From Paraburkholderia xenovorans LB400 (lineage in GTDB: Bacteria; Pseudomonadota; Gammaproteobacteria; Burkholderiales; Burkholderiaceae): a stretch of DNA of 64,000 nucleotides. Location of the stretch: contig NC_007951.1 in assembly GCF_000013645.1 (NCBI RefSeq), forward strand, positions 4,154,001 to 4,218,000. Reading direction: 5' to 3'. The position numbers were made by a program, and so were the translations under genes. Of the stretch, positions 25,596-34,495 are shown in pieces. The notes below the pieces were generated by a model. The model saw only the letters and a list, made by a program, of their open reading frames with translations. It was not told where the DNA came from and ran no database searches. Position 1 is the stretch's first letter; the number at the start of each line of letters is the position of its first letter.

Positions 25596-26282
25596 ATGAT
25601 CGACCACCTCATCTGTGACTGCGACGGCGTGCTCGTCGACAGCGAAATCATCGCTGACCGCGTAATGCTCGAAACGCTGAGCGCCACGTTCCCCGGCCTC
25701 GACTTCGAACCCGTCGTCAAAACGGCCTTTGGCCAGCAAACGTCGCGCTTTCTCGAAAGCATTGAAAAGTCGTTCGATATCACGCTGCCGGCCAATTTTT
25801 TCGACACCATCGAACACAACGTCGAGCTCGCGCTCGCGGCTTCGCTCAGCCCGATCAACGGCGTGCGCGATGCCTTGCAACGCGTTACCTTGCCGGCCGC
25901 CGTCGTCTCGAACAGCCGCATGACGCGCGTGAATGCGTCGGTGCGGCGCGCGGGTTTGCAGCAGATTTTCGGCGAACGCATTTTCAGCGCGGAACAGGTG
26001 GCCCGGCCAAAGCCCTATCCCGACGTATATCTGTTCGCCGCGAAGACGCTGGGCGTGGAGCCGTCACGATGCGTCGTGGTGGAAGACAGCGTGGCGGGTT
26101 TGAATGCCGCGCGTGCGGCGGGTATGAAAACGATCGCTTTCGTCGGCGCGAGCCACATTCCCGATGGCTATGCGGAAGCGCTGCGCAAGATGGGCATGAC
26201 GCGCATCATGCAGCATATGGATGAATTGCCCGCGCTGGTCGAAGCGGGCGTGCGCGGCGAATTCGGTGACGTGCAGTCATAG
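25596..26282 (+). CDS. HAD-superfamily phosphatase (phosphoglycolate phosphatase-like)
   Basis: A 228-residue HAD hydrolase. Motif I is DCDGVLVDSE with the nucleophile Asp, motif II has the Ser of VVSNSR, and the Lys and acidic motifs are KPYPDVY and VVEDSVAGLNAA. An alpha-helical cap follows motif I, as in beta-phosphoglucomutase and phosphoglycolate phosphatase-like enzymes. The start is uncertain: 25524 is also in frame. It is close to glpF, so a sugar- or glycerol-phosphate phosphatase is conceivable, but the substrate cannot be read from sequence. Confidence 0.82.
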   Translation: MIDHLICDCDGVLVDSEIIADRVMLETLSATFPGLDFEPVVKTAFGQQTSRFLESIEKSFDITLPANFFDTIEHNVELALAASLSPINGVRDALQRVTLPAAVVSNSRMTRVNASVRRAGLQQIFGERIFSAEQVARPKPYPDVYLFAAKTLGVEPSRCVVVEDSVAGLNAARAAGMKTIAFVGASHIPDGYAEALRKMGMTRIMQHMDELPALVEAGVRGEFGDVQS

Positions 26283-26300
26283 ATAGCCGTTCGCGGCGAT

Positions 26301-26338
26301 AAAAAAGCCGGCAGTTCACGAAGACTGCCGGCTTTTTT
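26301..26338. terminator. Bidirectional terminator between the HAD gene and ribB
   Basis: A long stem with A residues on one side and T residues on the other: AAAAAAGCCGGCAGT pairs with ACTGCCGGCTTTTTT around an 8-base loop. It can stop transcription from both sides, where the HAD gene and ribB converge. Confidence 0.92.
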
Positions 26339-26408
26339 GCCTCAAGGCGCGAGACGAGATGCGATGGCGTATGCACACGTCACCTCACGCCCGCACACTC
26401 CTCGCGTA

Positions 26409-27143
26409 TCAAGCCTCGTCGGCCACGCATTCGCGCGCCTGCGCGAGCGCCTGACGAAACTCCACCAGCTCGGCAATGGTCAGCATCGGCAGATTGTGTT
26501 GCGCGGCGAAGCGCTCCACGTCCGCGCCGCGCGTCATCGTGCCGTCCGGGTTCATCAGTTCGCACAGCACGCCGGCCGGCTTCAGACCCGCGAGAATCGC
26601 CAGGTCCACCGTGCCTTCGGTGTGGCCGCGGCGCGCGAGCACGCCGCCAGGTTGCGCACGCAACGGGAACACATGGCCCGGGCGCACGATATCGGCGGGC
26701 TTCGCCGTATCGGCGATCGCGGCGCGAATCGTCGTCACGCGATCGAGCGCGGACACGCCGGTGGTGACGCCCTCGCGCGCTTCGATCGAAACCGTGAATG
26801 CGGTGCCGTGACGACTTTCGTTGTTGACGGCCATTGGCGGCAGTTCGAGCGCGCGGATCTTCTCGTCGGGCAGGCACAGGCACACAATGCCGCTGCATTC
26901 GCGGATCAGCAACGCCATTGTTTCGACGGAAAGACGCTCGGCGGAGACGATCAGATCGGCTTCGTTCTCGCGGTCGTGGTCGTCTTGCAGTACGACGGCG
27001 CGGCCCTCGCGCATGGCCTGCAAGGCGGCGGCGATACGCGGCGGAACGGCGTCGGCGTCGAGCAGCGGGAGATCGAGGAATGCGCTATCCGCAATCGTTG
27101 ACGGAGCAGGAAAAGTAGCAAAAGACATAGTTGAAACGCTCAT
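26409..27143 (-). CDS. ribB: 3,4-dihydroxy-2-butanone 4-phosphate synthase
   Basis: A 244-residue enzyme that makes the four-carbon precursor of riboflavin from ribulose 5-phosphate. Motifs for the Mg site and catalysis are visible: DDHDRENEADLI, a GTAFTVSIEA segment, RPGHVFPLRA and RRGHTEGTVDLA. It is a single-domain RibB without a GTP cyclohydrolase II part. The start at 27143 is a choice; 27128 is also in frame and neither has a clear ribosome-binding site. An FMN riboswitch lies upstream on the same strand, which is the expected control. Confidence 0.94.
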   Translation of the reverse strand: MSVSTMSFATFPAPSTIADSAFLDLPLLDADAVPPRIAAALQAMREGRAVVLQDDHDRENEADLIVSAERLSVETMALLIRECSGIVCLCLPDEKIRALELPPMAVNNESRHGTAFTVSIEAREGVTTGVSALDRVTTIRAAIADTAKPADIVRPGHVFPLRAQPGGVLARRGHTEGTVDLAILAGLKPAGVLCELMNPDGTMTRGADVERFAAQHNLPMLTIAELVEFRQALAQARECVADEA

Positions 27144-27204
27144 CGCAAAAGTTGGGCGAAAAACGTTTCAGGGCATTGCAAACAGACAAAGACGCACCGC
27201 TGAG

Positions 27205-27221
27205 CGCCGCGCAACGCGGCG
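27205..27221 (-). promoter_or_regulatory. Hairpin between the FMN riboswitch and ribB
   Basis: A 7-bp perfect GC stem CGCCGCG / CGCGGCG with a 3-base loop, about 55 bp downstream of the aptamer and 62 bp before the ribB start. It could serve as an expression-platform element; without a T run, translational control is more likely than termination. Confidence 0.4.
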
Positions 27222-27275
27222 TTCGCGCACCGCCCGGACCTGCAAGCGGCGCCACGGAAACGAACATGACTATCT

Positions 27276-27554
27276 GCACATCTTCTTCCATCCGGACTCT
27301 AACCGTCGGCTCTGGCTTCTCACCAGATCTGCTGACCCCATGTCGACCAGAGTTGGCGCTTTAGCCGTTGGCCGGAGTTCGCGCTTTGGCGCATTACTCC
27401 GGTCCCATGCAAAGCACTGACTCGGGTCCCGTGCAACGCAGTTGCACAGGTCCAAACACCTTGACGACGCGGGCGCTCGCGGGCTCACCGGCTCACGCTC
27501 TCGCGTTGCCGGCATACCGCCGGTGGGGAATTTCACCCCGCCCTGAAGACGCAC
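27276..27554 (-). ncRNA. FMN riboswitch (RFN element) upstream of ribB
   Basis: On the minus strand the 5' conserved core AGGGCGGGGTGAAATTCC followed by CACCGGCGGTA, and the 3' core GAGAAGCCAGAGCCGACGG with AGTCCGGATGGAAGAAGATG, are those of the RFN aptamer. The outer stem P1 pairs GUGCGUCUUC (27554-27545) with GAAGAUGUGC (27285-27276) using wobbles. The aptamer is longer than usual, with an enlarged arm in which a unit of about 23 bp is duplicated (27391-27437). It should lower ribB expression when FMN is plentiful. Confidence 0.9.
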
Positions 27555-27670
27555 TGATTGCCGGATCAACCGGCTGGCAAAGCATACAACAGTCGCGCCG
27601 CCCATGCAGCGCAACCCTACTGGTCAGACGGTAATCCCCGATTGCGGGCTCACGTGTCTGCGAACACAGA

Positions 27671-28360
27671 TCAAACCGGTGCGGCCTCTCGGGCCGGCTC
27701 GGCGTGCGCGGGCACGTCCCAGCGCGGCGGCGTCTCCGCCTTCAGCGTCACGCGAAACGCGCGCGCTTCCGTGTCGCCGGGATTGCGCAGGCTGTGCGGC
27801 TGGTCGGCGTCGAACACGATCGCGTCGCCGGTGGCCAGTAGCTGGCGCTGATCGTGCACGCTGACTTCCAGCGTGCCTTCGCTCACCACCAGATTCACCG
27901 TCGTGCCCGGCGCGCGGCGCGTGCCGGCTTCGGTGTGCAACGGCGCGATACGCAACTCGTGAAACTCGGCGGCGGTCGGCTCTCCGTCGGGGTAAAGCGG
28001 CCGTGCCGAATAGCGCCCGTTCGAACTGACGACACGCGACGAGCGCTCCGCCGGCAAATGCTCGAAGCCGTTGGTGGCATGACGGCGCAGGAACGCCGCT
28101 ACCGACACCTTCAACGCGGCGGCCACCTTGCACAGGACCTTGATGGACGGCACGCTGCGCGCCGATTCGATCTGCGCGAGCATGGCGCGAGAGACGCCGG
28201 ACGCGCGGGCGAGAGCGTCGAGCGACAGTTGCCGTTCGGCGCGCAAACGGGCGAGATTCACGCCGACCAGATGTTCCAGTGCATCGAAGGGTTCTGCGGC
28301 ACGCGGCGACGCATCGGTGTCAGCCGTGGGATCGCGAACCAGCGCAAGCGGGGAATGCAT
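27671..28360 (-). CDS. XRE-family regulator with C-terminal cupin domain
   Basis: A 229-residue protein. A Cro/C1-type helix-turn-helix (about residues 34-90, with LSLDALARASGVSRAMLAQIES) is followed by a cupin-fold sensor (GTTVNLVVSEG and DAIVFDADQPHSLRNPG). Such HTH-cupin regulators often control amino-acid, polyamine or small-molecule metabolism. The target is unknown; the following gene on the same strand is beyond the ribB leader, and the upstream gene is an efflux gene 202 bp away. Confidence 0.8.
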   Translation of the reverse strand: MHSPLALVRDPTADTDASPRAAEPFDALEHLVGVNLARLRAERQLSLDALARASGVSRAMLAQIESARSVPSIKVLCKVAAALKVSVAAFLRRHATNGFEHLPAERSSRVVSSNGRYSARPLYPDGEPTAAEFHELRIAPLHTEAGTRRAPGTTVNLVVSEGTLEVSVHDQRQLLATGDAIVFDADQPHSLRNPGDTEARAFRVTLKAETPPRWDVPAHAEPAREAAPV

Positions 28361-28562
28361 GATTGCCTCCAGAAGCGCCGCCGGACGGCGGGCAAGCGGT
28401 TAGTGGATGCAAGATAGCATTGCGTCCCGCCGCGCCCAACGAAGTTATCTTCACACTGTTATCAGCATTGCGGAGGACGTTTTCCGCAATGCTTGTGCGA
28501 ATTTTTCATAAGGGCGTCCATACGGCCGCGTCCATACGTTCCATTCTCCGGCCGTCATGCGT

Positions 28563-29729
28563 TCACGCGCCCTGCGCCACGCTCGCCGCCGGCGCATCCA
28601 GGCGCGCCGCGAACCACGTCAACAACAACGCCGCCACGCTGACTGCGGCCGCGACCCACGGCAGGGTATCGAGCGAATGGCCGTGATTGATCACCAGACC
28701 GCCGAGCCACGCGCCGCCCGCGTTGCCGACGTTGAACGCACCGATGTTCAACGTCGAAGCCAGATTCGGCGCCGCGGCGGCCTTCTCGACCACGCGCATC
28801 TGCAAAGGCGGCACCGTCGCGAAGGCGGCAATGCCCCACACGAAAATGGTGATCGCCGCCGCCACCTGCGAATGGCTGGTGCGCGCGAAGATCGCCATCA
28901 CCACCGCGAGCGCGACCAGAATGCCCATCAGCGAAGGCATCAGCGCGCGGTCCGCGAGCTTGCCGCCCACCGTGTTGCCGATCGTCAGGCCCACGCCGAA
29001 CAGCACCAGAATCAGCGTGACGCCGCGCGGCGAGAAGCCGCTCACCTGTTCGAGGATCGGCGCGATATAGGTGAACACGACGAACACGCCGCCGAAGCCC
29101 AGCACCGTCATTGCGAGCGCGGTCCACACTTGCGGGTCCTTCAGCACGCGCACTTCATGGCCGAGACCGGCCGGCCCGGCGTCGTGACGATTCGGCAGCA
29201 GCGCCGTGATGCCCGCGAGCGACAGCACGCCGAACCCGCTGACAATCCAGAACGCCGCGCGCCAGCCGAACTCCTGTCCGATGAACGTGCCGAACGGCAC
29301 GCCGAGCACGTTCGCGAGCGTGAGGCCGGTGAACATCAGCGCGATCGCGCTCGCGCGCTTTTCGGCCGGCACGAGCGAAGCCGCCACCACCGCGCCGATG
29401 CCGAAGAACGAACCGTGCGCGAACGACGTCACCACCCGCGCGATCATCAGCACGGAATAGCCGGAGGCGATCGCGCACAGCGTATTGCCGACGATGAACA
29501 CGCCCATGAGCAACTGCAACGCCAGCTTGCGCGGCATCTTGCTGGTCACCACCGCGAGCAGCGGCGCGCCGACTGCGACGCCGAGCGCGTAGCCGCTCAC
29601 CAGCAGACCCGCCGACGGAATCGACACGGCCAGATCGTGCGCGACTTCGGGCAGCAAGCCCATGATGACGAATTCGGTCGTGCCGATCGCGAATGCGCTA
29701 ATCGCCAGCGCCAGTAATGGAATGGGCAT
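28563..29729 (-). CDS. DHA1-family MFS efflux transporter (AraJ-like)
   Basis: A 388-residue inner-membrane protein with 12 predicted transmembrane segments. It starts MPIPLLALAISAFAIGTTEFV, with EFVIMGLLPEVAHDL following, the usual N-terminus of the AraJ/arabinose-efflux permease group of DHA1 transporters. The 2-3 loop reads GAPLLAVVTSKMPRKLAL. It probably exports sugars or drugs. It lies 16 bp downstream of a VOC-domain gene on the same strand, and the pair is divergent from a LysR regulator. Confidence 0.85.
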   Translation of the reverse strand: MPIPLLALAISAFAIGTTEFVIMGLLPEVAHDLAVSIPSAGLLVSGYALGVAVGAPLLAVVTSKMPRKLALQLLMGVFIVGNTLCAIASGYSVLMIARVVTSFAHGSFFGIGAVVAASLVPAEKRASAIALMFTGLTLANVLGVPFGTFIGQEFGWRAAFWIVSGFGVLSLAGITALLPNRHDAGPAGLGHEVRVLKDPQVWTALAMTVLGFGGVFVVFTYIAPILEQVSGFSPRGVTLILVLFGVGLTIGNTVGGKLADRALMPSLMGILVALAVVMAIFARTSHSQVAAAITIFVWGIAAFATVPPLQMRVVEKAAAAPNLASTLNIGAFNVGNAGGAWLGGLVINHGHSLDTLPWVAAAVSVAALLLTWFAARLDAPAASVAQGA

Positions 29730-29745
29730 TTTTCTACTCCTCGTT

Positions 29746-30144
29746 CTAAGGTTGAGCGTGATGCAGCGCCGTCACGAATTCGACGACGACGCCCGGCGCC
29801 AGCGCCACGAACAATTGCGCCTGAGCCTCCTGCGGCCCCATCGGCGGTACGCGCGCGGCCTGGTAGTCGACGCCGTGCGCGTGCAGGCGGCCGAGCAGCG
29901 CCTGCCATTCGGCGGCGCTCTCCATCCGCAACGCGATGTGGTCGATACGCGGCGCCGTCCTGCCAGCCGATGCAGGCGCCGTCGCGTCGATCAGGTGAAT
30001 CAGCGGGCGGCCGTTCGCGTACAGCCAGTAGCCGTCGATCGAGAACGGCGGACGCGCGCCCTCGGTCAGCCCGGCGATATCGACGAAGAAACGTCGGGCG
30101 GACTCCAGGTCGGCGGTAACGATCGTTGCGTGATCGAATTGCAT
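29746..30144 (-). CDS. VOC-family (glyoxalase/bleomycin-resistance-like) protein
   Basis: A 132-residue protein with two beta-alpha-beta-beta-beta units, HATIVTADLESARRFFVDI at the start and HIALRMESAAEWQALLGRL in the second half, as in the vicinal-oxygen-chelate fold. It may bind a metal (His4-type residue, Glu in VVEFVTAL) and act on a small molecule or detoxify it. It is the first gene of a two-gene operon with an MFS exporter, which supports a detoxification role by association. Confidence 0.75.
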   Translation of the reverse strand: MQFDHATIVTADLESARRFFVDIAGLTEGARPPFSIDGYWLYANGRPLIHLIDATAPASAGRTAPRIDHIALRMESAAEWQALLGRLHAHGVDYQAARVPPMGPQEAQAQLFVALAPGVVVEFVTALHHAQP

Positions 30145-30215
30145 GGCGTGGGCGGCATCGGGGATTTCGATGCAGCATTGTCGAGGAGACGAAACGATTT
30201 GATAATTGGCGTAGC

Positions 30216-30234
30216 ATTTGAAGCATTTTCAAAT
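30216..30234. promoter_or_regulatory. Dyad with ATTTGA / TCAAAT, probable LysR site
   Basis: ATTTGA and TCAAAT are perfect inverted arms separated by 7 bp, giving a T-N11-A-type dyad, 22 bp before the LysR start in the gap between the divergent LysR and VOC genes. Self- and divergent-gene control by LysR proteins usually uses such a site. Confidence 0.5.
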
Positions 30235-30255
30235 TCTGTTTGAAAGAGCCACCCA

Positions 30256-31239
30256 ATGGATAACCTCGGTGACATCCGCCTGTTCGTCGAAGCGGCGCAG
30301 CAAGGCAGTCTGTCGGCGGCGGGCCGCAAGATGGGCCTGACGCCGGCCGCCGCCAGCGCGCGCCTCGCCAAACTCGAAGCCGGCCTCAAGGCGCGTCTGT
30401 TCGAACGCACCACCCGTCAACTCCGGCTCACCGACGAGGGCCGCCTGTATCTGAATTGCTGCCGCCAGGCGCTGCAATCGCTCGACGACGCCGAAGCCGC
30501 GCTGCAAGCCGGTCAGGGCGTGGTGCGCGGCAAGGTGCGGGTGTCGGCCACTTCGGACTTCGGCCGCAATCTGCTGATGCACTGGCTCGACGAATTCAAC
30601 GCGCTGTATCCGGAAGTCACCTTCGCGCTGACGCTGTCGGACTCGCTGGCGAATCTGGTGCAGGAGGACATCGATCTGGCGATCCGCTTCGGCGTGCCGC
30701 AGGACAGCTCGCTGGTCGCCCGCAAGCTGGCGCCGAACCGGCGCGTGCTGTGCGCGTCGCCGGAGTACATCGCGCGCAAGGGCGAGCCCAAAGATCCGCA
30801 CGATCTGGCGAATTTCGACTGCATCGTGCTGGCCACCGCCACCGGGCTGGCGAACGAGTGGCGCTTCACGCGCGGCGACGAGGTGCAGCACTACACCGTG
30901 CCGTTCGAAACCGCCCGCGAAACCAACGACGGCGCCGTCGCCCGCGAATGGGCGCTGCGCGGCTACGGCATCGTGATCAAGTCGATGTGGGACGTGGAAG
31001 CGGATCTGCGCGCCGACGGCCTGAAAATCCTGCTGCCGCAATGGCGTTATCCGGACGCGCCGCTGCACGCGCTCTACCATCGCAACCGCTTCATGGCGCC
31101 GCGCGTGCGCGTGTTGCTGGATTTCCTGAGCGAGCGTTTCGCGCAGGTGTCGGATGAACTGGAAGGTCTGCTGGGCTTGCCGCCGGAGCGGCCGGGCGGC
31201 CAGGCGGGCGCGGAAACCGCGTCGCGCGAAGGGCTATAA
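30256..31239 (+). CDS. LysR-family transcriptional regulator
   Basis: A 327-residue LysR protein. The helix-turn-helix region reads QQGSLSAAGRKMGLTPAAASARLAK, followed by the linker helix and the effector domain with VRVSATSDFGRNLL and ALTLSDSLANLVQEDIDLAIR. It is divergent from the VOC/MFS pair, with a LysR-type dyad between, so it probably controls those genes. The last residues are extra low-complexity sequence (PERPGGQAGAETA). The miaB promoter may overlap its stop codon. Confidence 0.86.
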   Translation: MDNLGDIRLFVEAAQQGSLSAAGRKMGLTPAAASARLAKLEAGLKARLFERTTRQLRLTDEGRLYLNCCRQALQSLDDAEAALQAGQGVVRGKVRVSATSDFGRNLLMHWLDEFNALYPEVTFALTLSDSLANLVQEDIDLAIRFGVPQDSSLVARKLAPNRRVLCASPEYIARKGEPKDPHDLANFDCIVLATATGLANEWRFTRGDEVQHYTVPFETARETNDGAVAREWALRGYGIVIKSMWDVEADLRADGLKILLPQWRYPDAPLHALYHRNRFMAPRVRVLLDFLSERFAQVSDELEGLLGLPPERPGGQAGAETASREGL

Positions 31240-31240
31240 T
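31235..31240 (+). promoter_or_regulatory. TATAAT hexamer over the LysR stop codon, candidate miaB -10 box
   Basis: A perfect TATAAT at 31235-31240 overlaps the LysR stop codon TAA. Only a poor -35 (GGAAAC) is at 17 bp. The region between it and miaB has a 9-bp inverted repeat with distant arms, AAACGTGCG (31256-31264) and CGCACGTTT (31312-31320). Confidence 0.35.
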
Positions 31241-31380
31241 AATGAGCTACGCTGCAAACGTGCGCCAGCACTCGCCCGGCAGTGGCCGAAAGCGCCGCCC
31301 CGCGGCCCGCCCGCACGTTTCGCCCCTCTTCACCTTTTAAACGACGCCCCCAGGTTAACCACTGCGACCGGCGAAATTAG

Positions 31381-32754
31381 ATGACCAAGAAAGTTTATGT
31401 AAAGACCTTTGGCTGCCAGATGAACGAGTACGACTCCGACAAGATGGTCGACGTACTCGGCGCGGCGGAAGGACTCGTCAAGACCGACACGCCGGAAGAC
31501 GCGGACGTCATTCTGTTCAACACGTGCTCGGTGCGCGAAAAAGCGCAGGAAAAAGTCTTCTCCGACCTCGGCCGTGTACGCGAGCTGAAAGAAGCGAATC
31601 CCAATCTGATCATCGGCGTGGGCGGCTGCGTGGCGAGCCAGGAAGGCGCGTCGATCGTTGCGCGCGCACCTTATGTCGATCTGGTGTTCGGTCCGCAAAC
31701 ACTGCACCGTCTGCCGCAAATGATCGACAAGCGCCGCGAGAGCGGCCGCGCGCAAGTGGACATCTCGTTCCCGGAAATCGAAAAGTTCGATCACCTGCCG
31801 CCGGCTCGTGTGGACGGACCGAGCGCGTTCGTGTCGATCATGGAAGGCTGCAGCAAGTACTGCAGCTACTGCGTCGTGCCGTACACGCGCGGCGAAGAAG
31901 TGTCGCGCCCGCTCGACGACGTGCTGACCGAAATCGCCGGTCTCGCCGACCAGGGCGTGCGTGAAGTCACGCTGCTCGGCCAGAACGTGAACGCTTATCG
32001 CGCTGGCCTTACACTGGGTTCGACGGAAATCGCCGACTTCGCCCAATTGATCGAATACGTCGCGGACATTCCGGGCATTGAACGGATTCGCTACACCACG
32101 TCGCATCCGAAGGAATTTACGCAGCGCCTGATCGACACCTACGCGAAGGTGCCCAAGCTCGTGAGCCACCTGCATCTGCCGGTGCAGCACGGCTCCGACC
32201 GCATCCTGATGGCCATGAAGCGCGGCTACACGGTGCTCGAATACAAATCGGTGATCCGCAAGCTGCGCGCGATCCGCCCCGATCTGTCGCTCTCCACCGA
32301 CTTGATCGTCGGCTTCCCCGGCGAGACGGAAGAAGATTTCGACAAGATGATGACGCTCGTGCACGAGATGAAGTACGACACCAGCTTCTCGTTCATCTAC
32401 AGCCCGCGCCCCGGCACGCCGGCCGCGAATCTGCACGACGACACGCCGCGCGAAGTGAAGCTCAGGCGGCTGCAACATTTGCAGGCCACCATCGAGGAAA
32501 ACGTGCAGCGCATCAGCGATTCGATGGTCGGCAAGATCGAGCGCATTCTGGTGGAACGCCCGGCGCGCAAGGACCCGAACGAACTCGCGGGCCGCACCGA
32601 GAACAACCGGGTAGTGAATTTCCCGGCGCCGGTCGCCTCGCACGCGCGGCTGATCGGCCAGATGGTCGACGTGAAAATCGTCAAAGCGTACCCACATTCG
32701 CTACGTGGCGAACTCGTGCTGGTGCATGACGAGGCCCCGGCCACGACTCACTAA
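31381..32754 (+). CDS. miaB: tRNA-2-methylthio-N6-dimethylallyladenosine synthase
   Basis: A 457-residue radical-SAM methylthiotransferase that modifies A37 of tRNAs reading U-initial codons. The N-terminal cluster domain has Cys residues in TFGCQMNEYDSDKM, NTCSVREKA and GGCVASQEG, the radical-SAM site is CSKYCSYC, and a TRAM domain closes the protein (about residues 380-450). The length is as usual. It is followed by phoH, ybeY, chaC, corC and lnt on the same strand, the usual beta-proteobacterial cluster. Confidence 0.96.
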   Translation: MTKKVYVKTFGCQMNEYDSDKMVDVLGAAEGLVKTDTPEDADVILFNTCSVREKAQEKVFSDLGRVRELKEANPNLIIGVGGCVASQEGASIVARAPYVDLVFGPQTLHRLPQMIDKRRESGRAQVDISFPEIEKFDHLPPARVDGPSAFVSIMEGCSKYCSYCVVPYTRGEEVSRPLDDVLTEIAGLADQGVREVTLLGQNVNAYRAGLTLGSTEIADFAQLIEYVADIPGIERIRYTTSHPKEFTQRLIDTYAKVPKLVSHLHLPVQHGSDRILMAMKRGYTVLEYKSVIRKLRAIRPDLSLSTDLIVGFPGETEEDFDKMMTLVHEMKYDTSFSFIYSPRPGTPAANLHDDTPREVKLRRLQHLQATIEENVQRISDSMVGKIERILVERPARKDPNELAGRTENNRVVNFPAPVASHARLIGQMVDVKIVKAYPHSLRGELVLVHDEAPATTH

Positions 32755-32805
32755 GCGACGGCAACCCGCGACGGCAACCCGCGACGCCAACCCACGACGC
32801 CAACC
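32755..32805. repeat. Short tandem repeats directly after the miaB stop codon
   Basis: The 13-bp unit GCGACGGCAACCC is repeated exactly twice (32755-32767, 32768-32780), then as GCGACGCCAACCC and a 12-bp ACGACGCCAACC. It starts at the base after the miaB stop codon TAA. Confidence 0.8.
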
Positions 32806-32838
32806 GCGAACCGAAACCGACAGGATCGACCCACCGCC

Positions 32839-33918
32839 TTGAAGACCACTCAGCAGCATCTGGAATTCACCGCACCGCGCGACGACAACGCGCGGCTCGC
32901 CAACCTTTGCGGCCCGCTCGACGAAAATCTGCGCCAGATCGAGCAGGCGCTCGACGTGACGCTGCAACGCCGTGGCCACCGCATCACGATTCGCGGGCGC
33001 GGCGCGAAACTCGCGCTCACCGCGCTCGAGAACTTCTACAACAACGCGCGCGAGCCGCTGTCGGTCGACGACATCCAGCTCGCGCTCGTCGAAGTGCGCC
33101 ATCCGGCGCGGCATCGCCCGAACGGCAATGGCAATGGTCATGGCGCTGAGGCGATCGACCCGCGTTTCCCGGGCAATCCGGACCATCCGTTCGACCAGCC
33201 CGCCGACGTCGCTGAAGACGACCTCGAAGAGCTCGGCCCGAAGCTGTACACCCGGCGCGCGGATCTGCGCGGCCGCACGCCGGCGCAGCGCGAGTATCTG
33301 AAACAGATCATCTCGCACGACGTGACCTTCGGCATCGGGCCGGCCGGCACCGGCAAGACCTACCTCGCGGTGGCCTGCGCGGTGGACGCGCTGGAGCGCG
33401 ATCAGGTCAAACGCATCGTGCTGACGCGTCCGGCGGTCGAAGCGGGCGAGCGTCTCGGCTTCCTGCCGGGCGATCTGGCGCAAAAGGTCGATCCGTACCT
33501 GCGTCCTTTGTACGACGCGCTGTACGACCTGCTCGGCTTCGACAAAACCGCCAAGATGTTCGAGCGGCAAATGATCGAAATCGCGCCGCTCGCCTACATG
33601 CGCGGCCGCACGCTGAACCACGCGTTCATCATCCTCGACGAGGCGCAGAACACCACGCCCGAACAGATGAAGATGTTCCTCACGCGGATCGGCTTCGGCT
33701 CGAAGGCGGTGGTTACCGGCGACACGACCCAGGTCGACTTGCCGCGCGGCCACAAGAGCGGGCTGATCGAAGCGCAGCAGGTACTCGCCGACGTGCGCGG
33801 CATCGCGCTCACGCGCTTTACGAGCGCGGACGTGGTGCGGCATCCGCTGGTCGCGCGAATTGTGGAGGCGTACGATGCGCATTCGCAGAAAACCGCCACT
33901 CCGGCGGATTCGCGCTAA
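32839..33918 (+). CDS. ybeZ: PhoH-like ATPase (YbeZ)
   Basis: A 359-residue ATPase of the PhoH family. The Walker A motif is GPAGTGKTYLA, the Walker B region FIILDEAQNTT, and the N-terminal part (RRGHRITIRGRG) is a KH-like RNA-binding domain. It is thought to work with YbeY in RNA processing or ribosome quality control. The start is a TTG at 32839 (MKTTQQHLEF), chosen from the fit of the conserved N-terminus; no strong ribosome-binding site is seen. The stop is followed 66 bp later by ybeY. Confidence 0.92.
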   Translation: MKTTQQHLEFTAPRDDNARLANLCGPLDENLRQIEQALDVTLQRRGHRITIRGRGAKLALTALENFYNNAREPLSVDDIQLALVEVRHPARHRPNGNGNGHGAEAIDPRFPGNPDHPFDQPADVAEDDLEELGPKLYTRRADLRGRTPAQREYLKQIISHDVTFGIGPAGTGKTYLAVACAVDALERDQVKRIVLTRPAVEAGERLGFLPGDLAQKVDPYLRPLYDALYDLLGFDKTAKMFERQMIEIAPLAYMRGRTLNHAFIILDEAQNTTPEQMKMFLTRIGFGSKAVVTGDTTQVDLPRGHKSGLIEAQQVLADVRGIALTRFTSADVVRHPLVARIVEAYDAHSQKTATPADSR

Positions 33919-33984
33919 TCACCCGCACGCACGACGAAAGCAACGACCGCACCGCACGCAACGAAAGCACCACCACGAAACCGC

Positions 33985-34446
33985 ATGAGCCGCACCCCGA
34001 AACTGACGTTGAATCTGCAATTCCCCGCCGCCAAAGCCTGGCCGGAACACAAGGCGCTGCTGCCGCGCGCCGCCGTGGCCGGCTGGATCAAGGCGGCGCT
34101 CTTCGCGGACGGCGAGCTGACCGTGCGTTTCGTCGACGCCGAAGAAGGCCGCACGCTGAACCGCACCTATCGCGGCAAGGATTATTCGACCAATGTGCTG
34201 ACCTTCGCCTACGCCGAATCGGAAGACGATCCGGTGACAGGCGACCTGATCCTGTGCTGTCCAGTGGTGGAGAAAGAAGCCGCCGAGCAGGGCAAGCCGC
34301 TGGTCGCGCACTATGCGCATCTGCTCGTGCACGGCACGCTCCACGCCCAGGGCTACGACCACGAAGTGGAGGAAGAAGCCGAAGAGATGGAAGCGATCGA
34401 AACGGAGATCCTCGGCAAGCTCGGGTTTCCCGATCCGTATCAGTAG
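33985..34446 (+). CDS. ybeY: Endoribonuclease YbeY
   Basis: A 153-residue zinc endoribonuclease for 16S rRNA maturation and ribosome quality control. The zinc motif [11 protein letters not shown] ([11 protein letters not shown]) is intact near residue 114. Other marks are STNVLTFAY and the preceding [13 protein letters not shown]. It follows phoH with a short gap that contains imperfect repeats of ACGAAAGCA. Confidence 0.96.
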
Positions 34447-34495
34447 GCATCGATCGCCGGAACGCCTGCCCACATCCAACCGTTCAAAGCCCATC

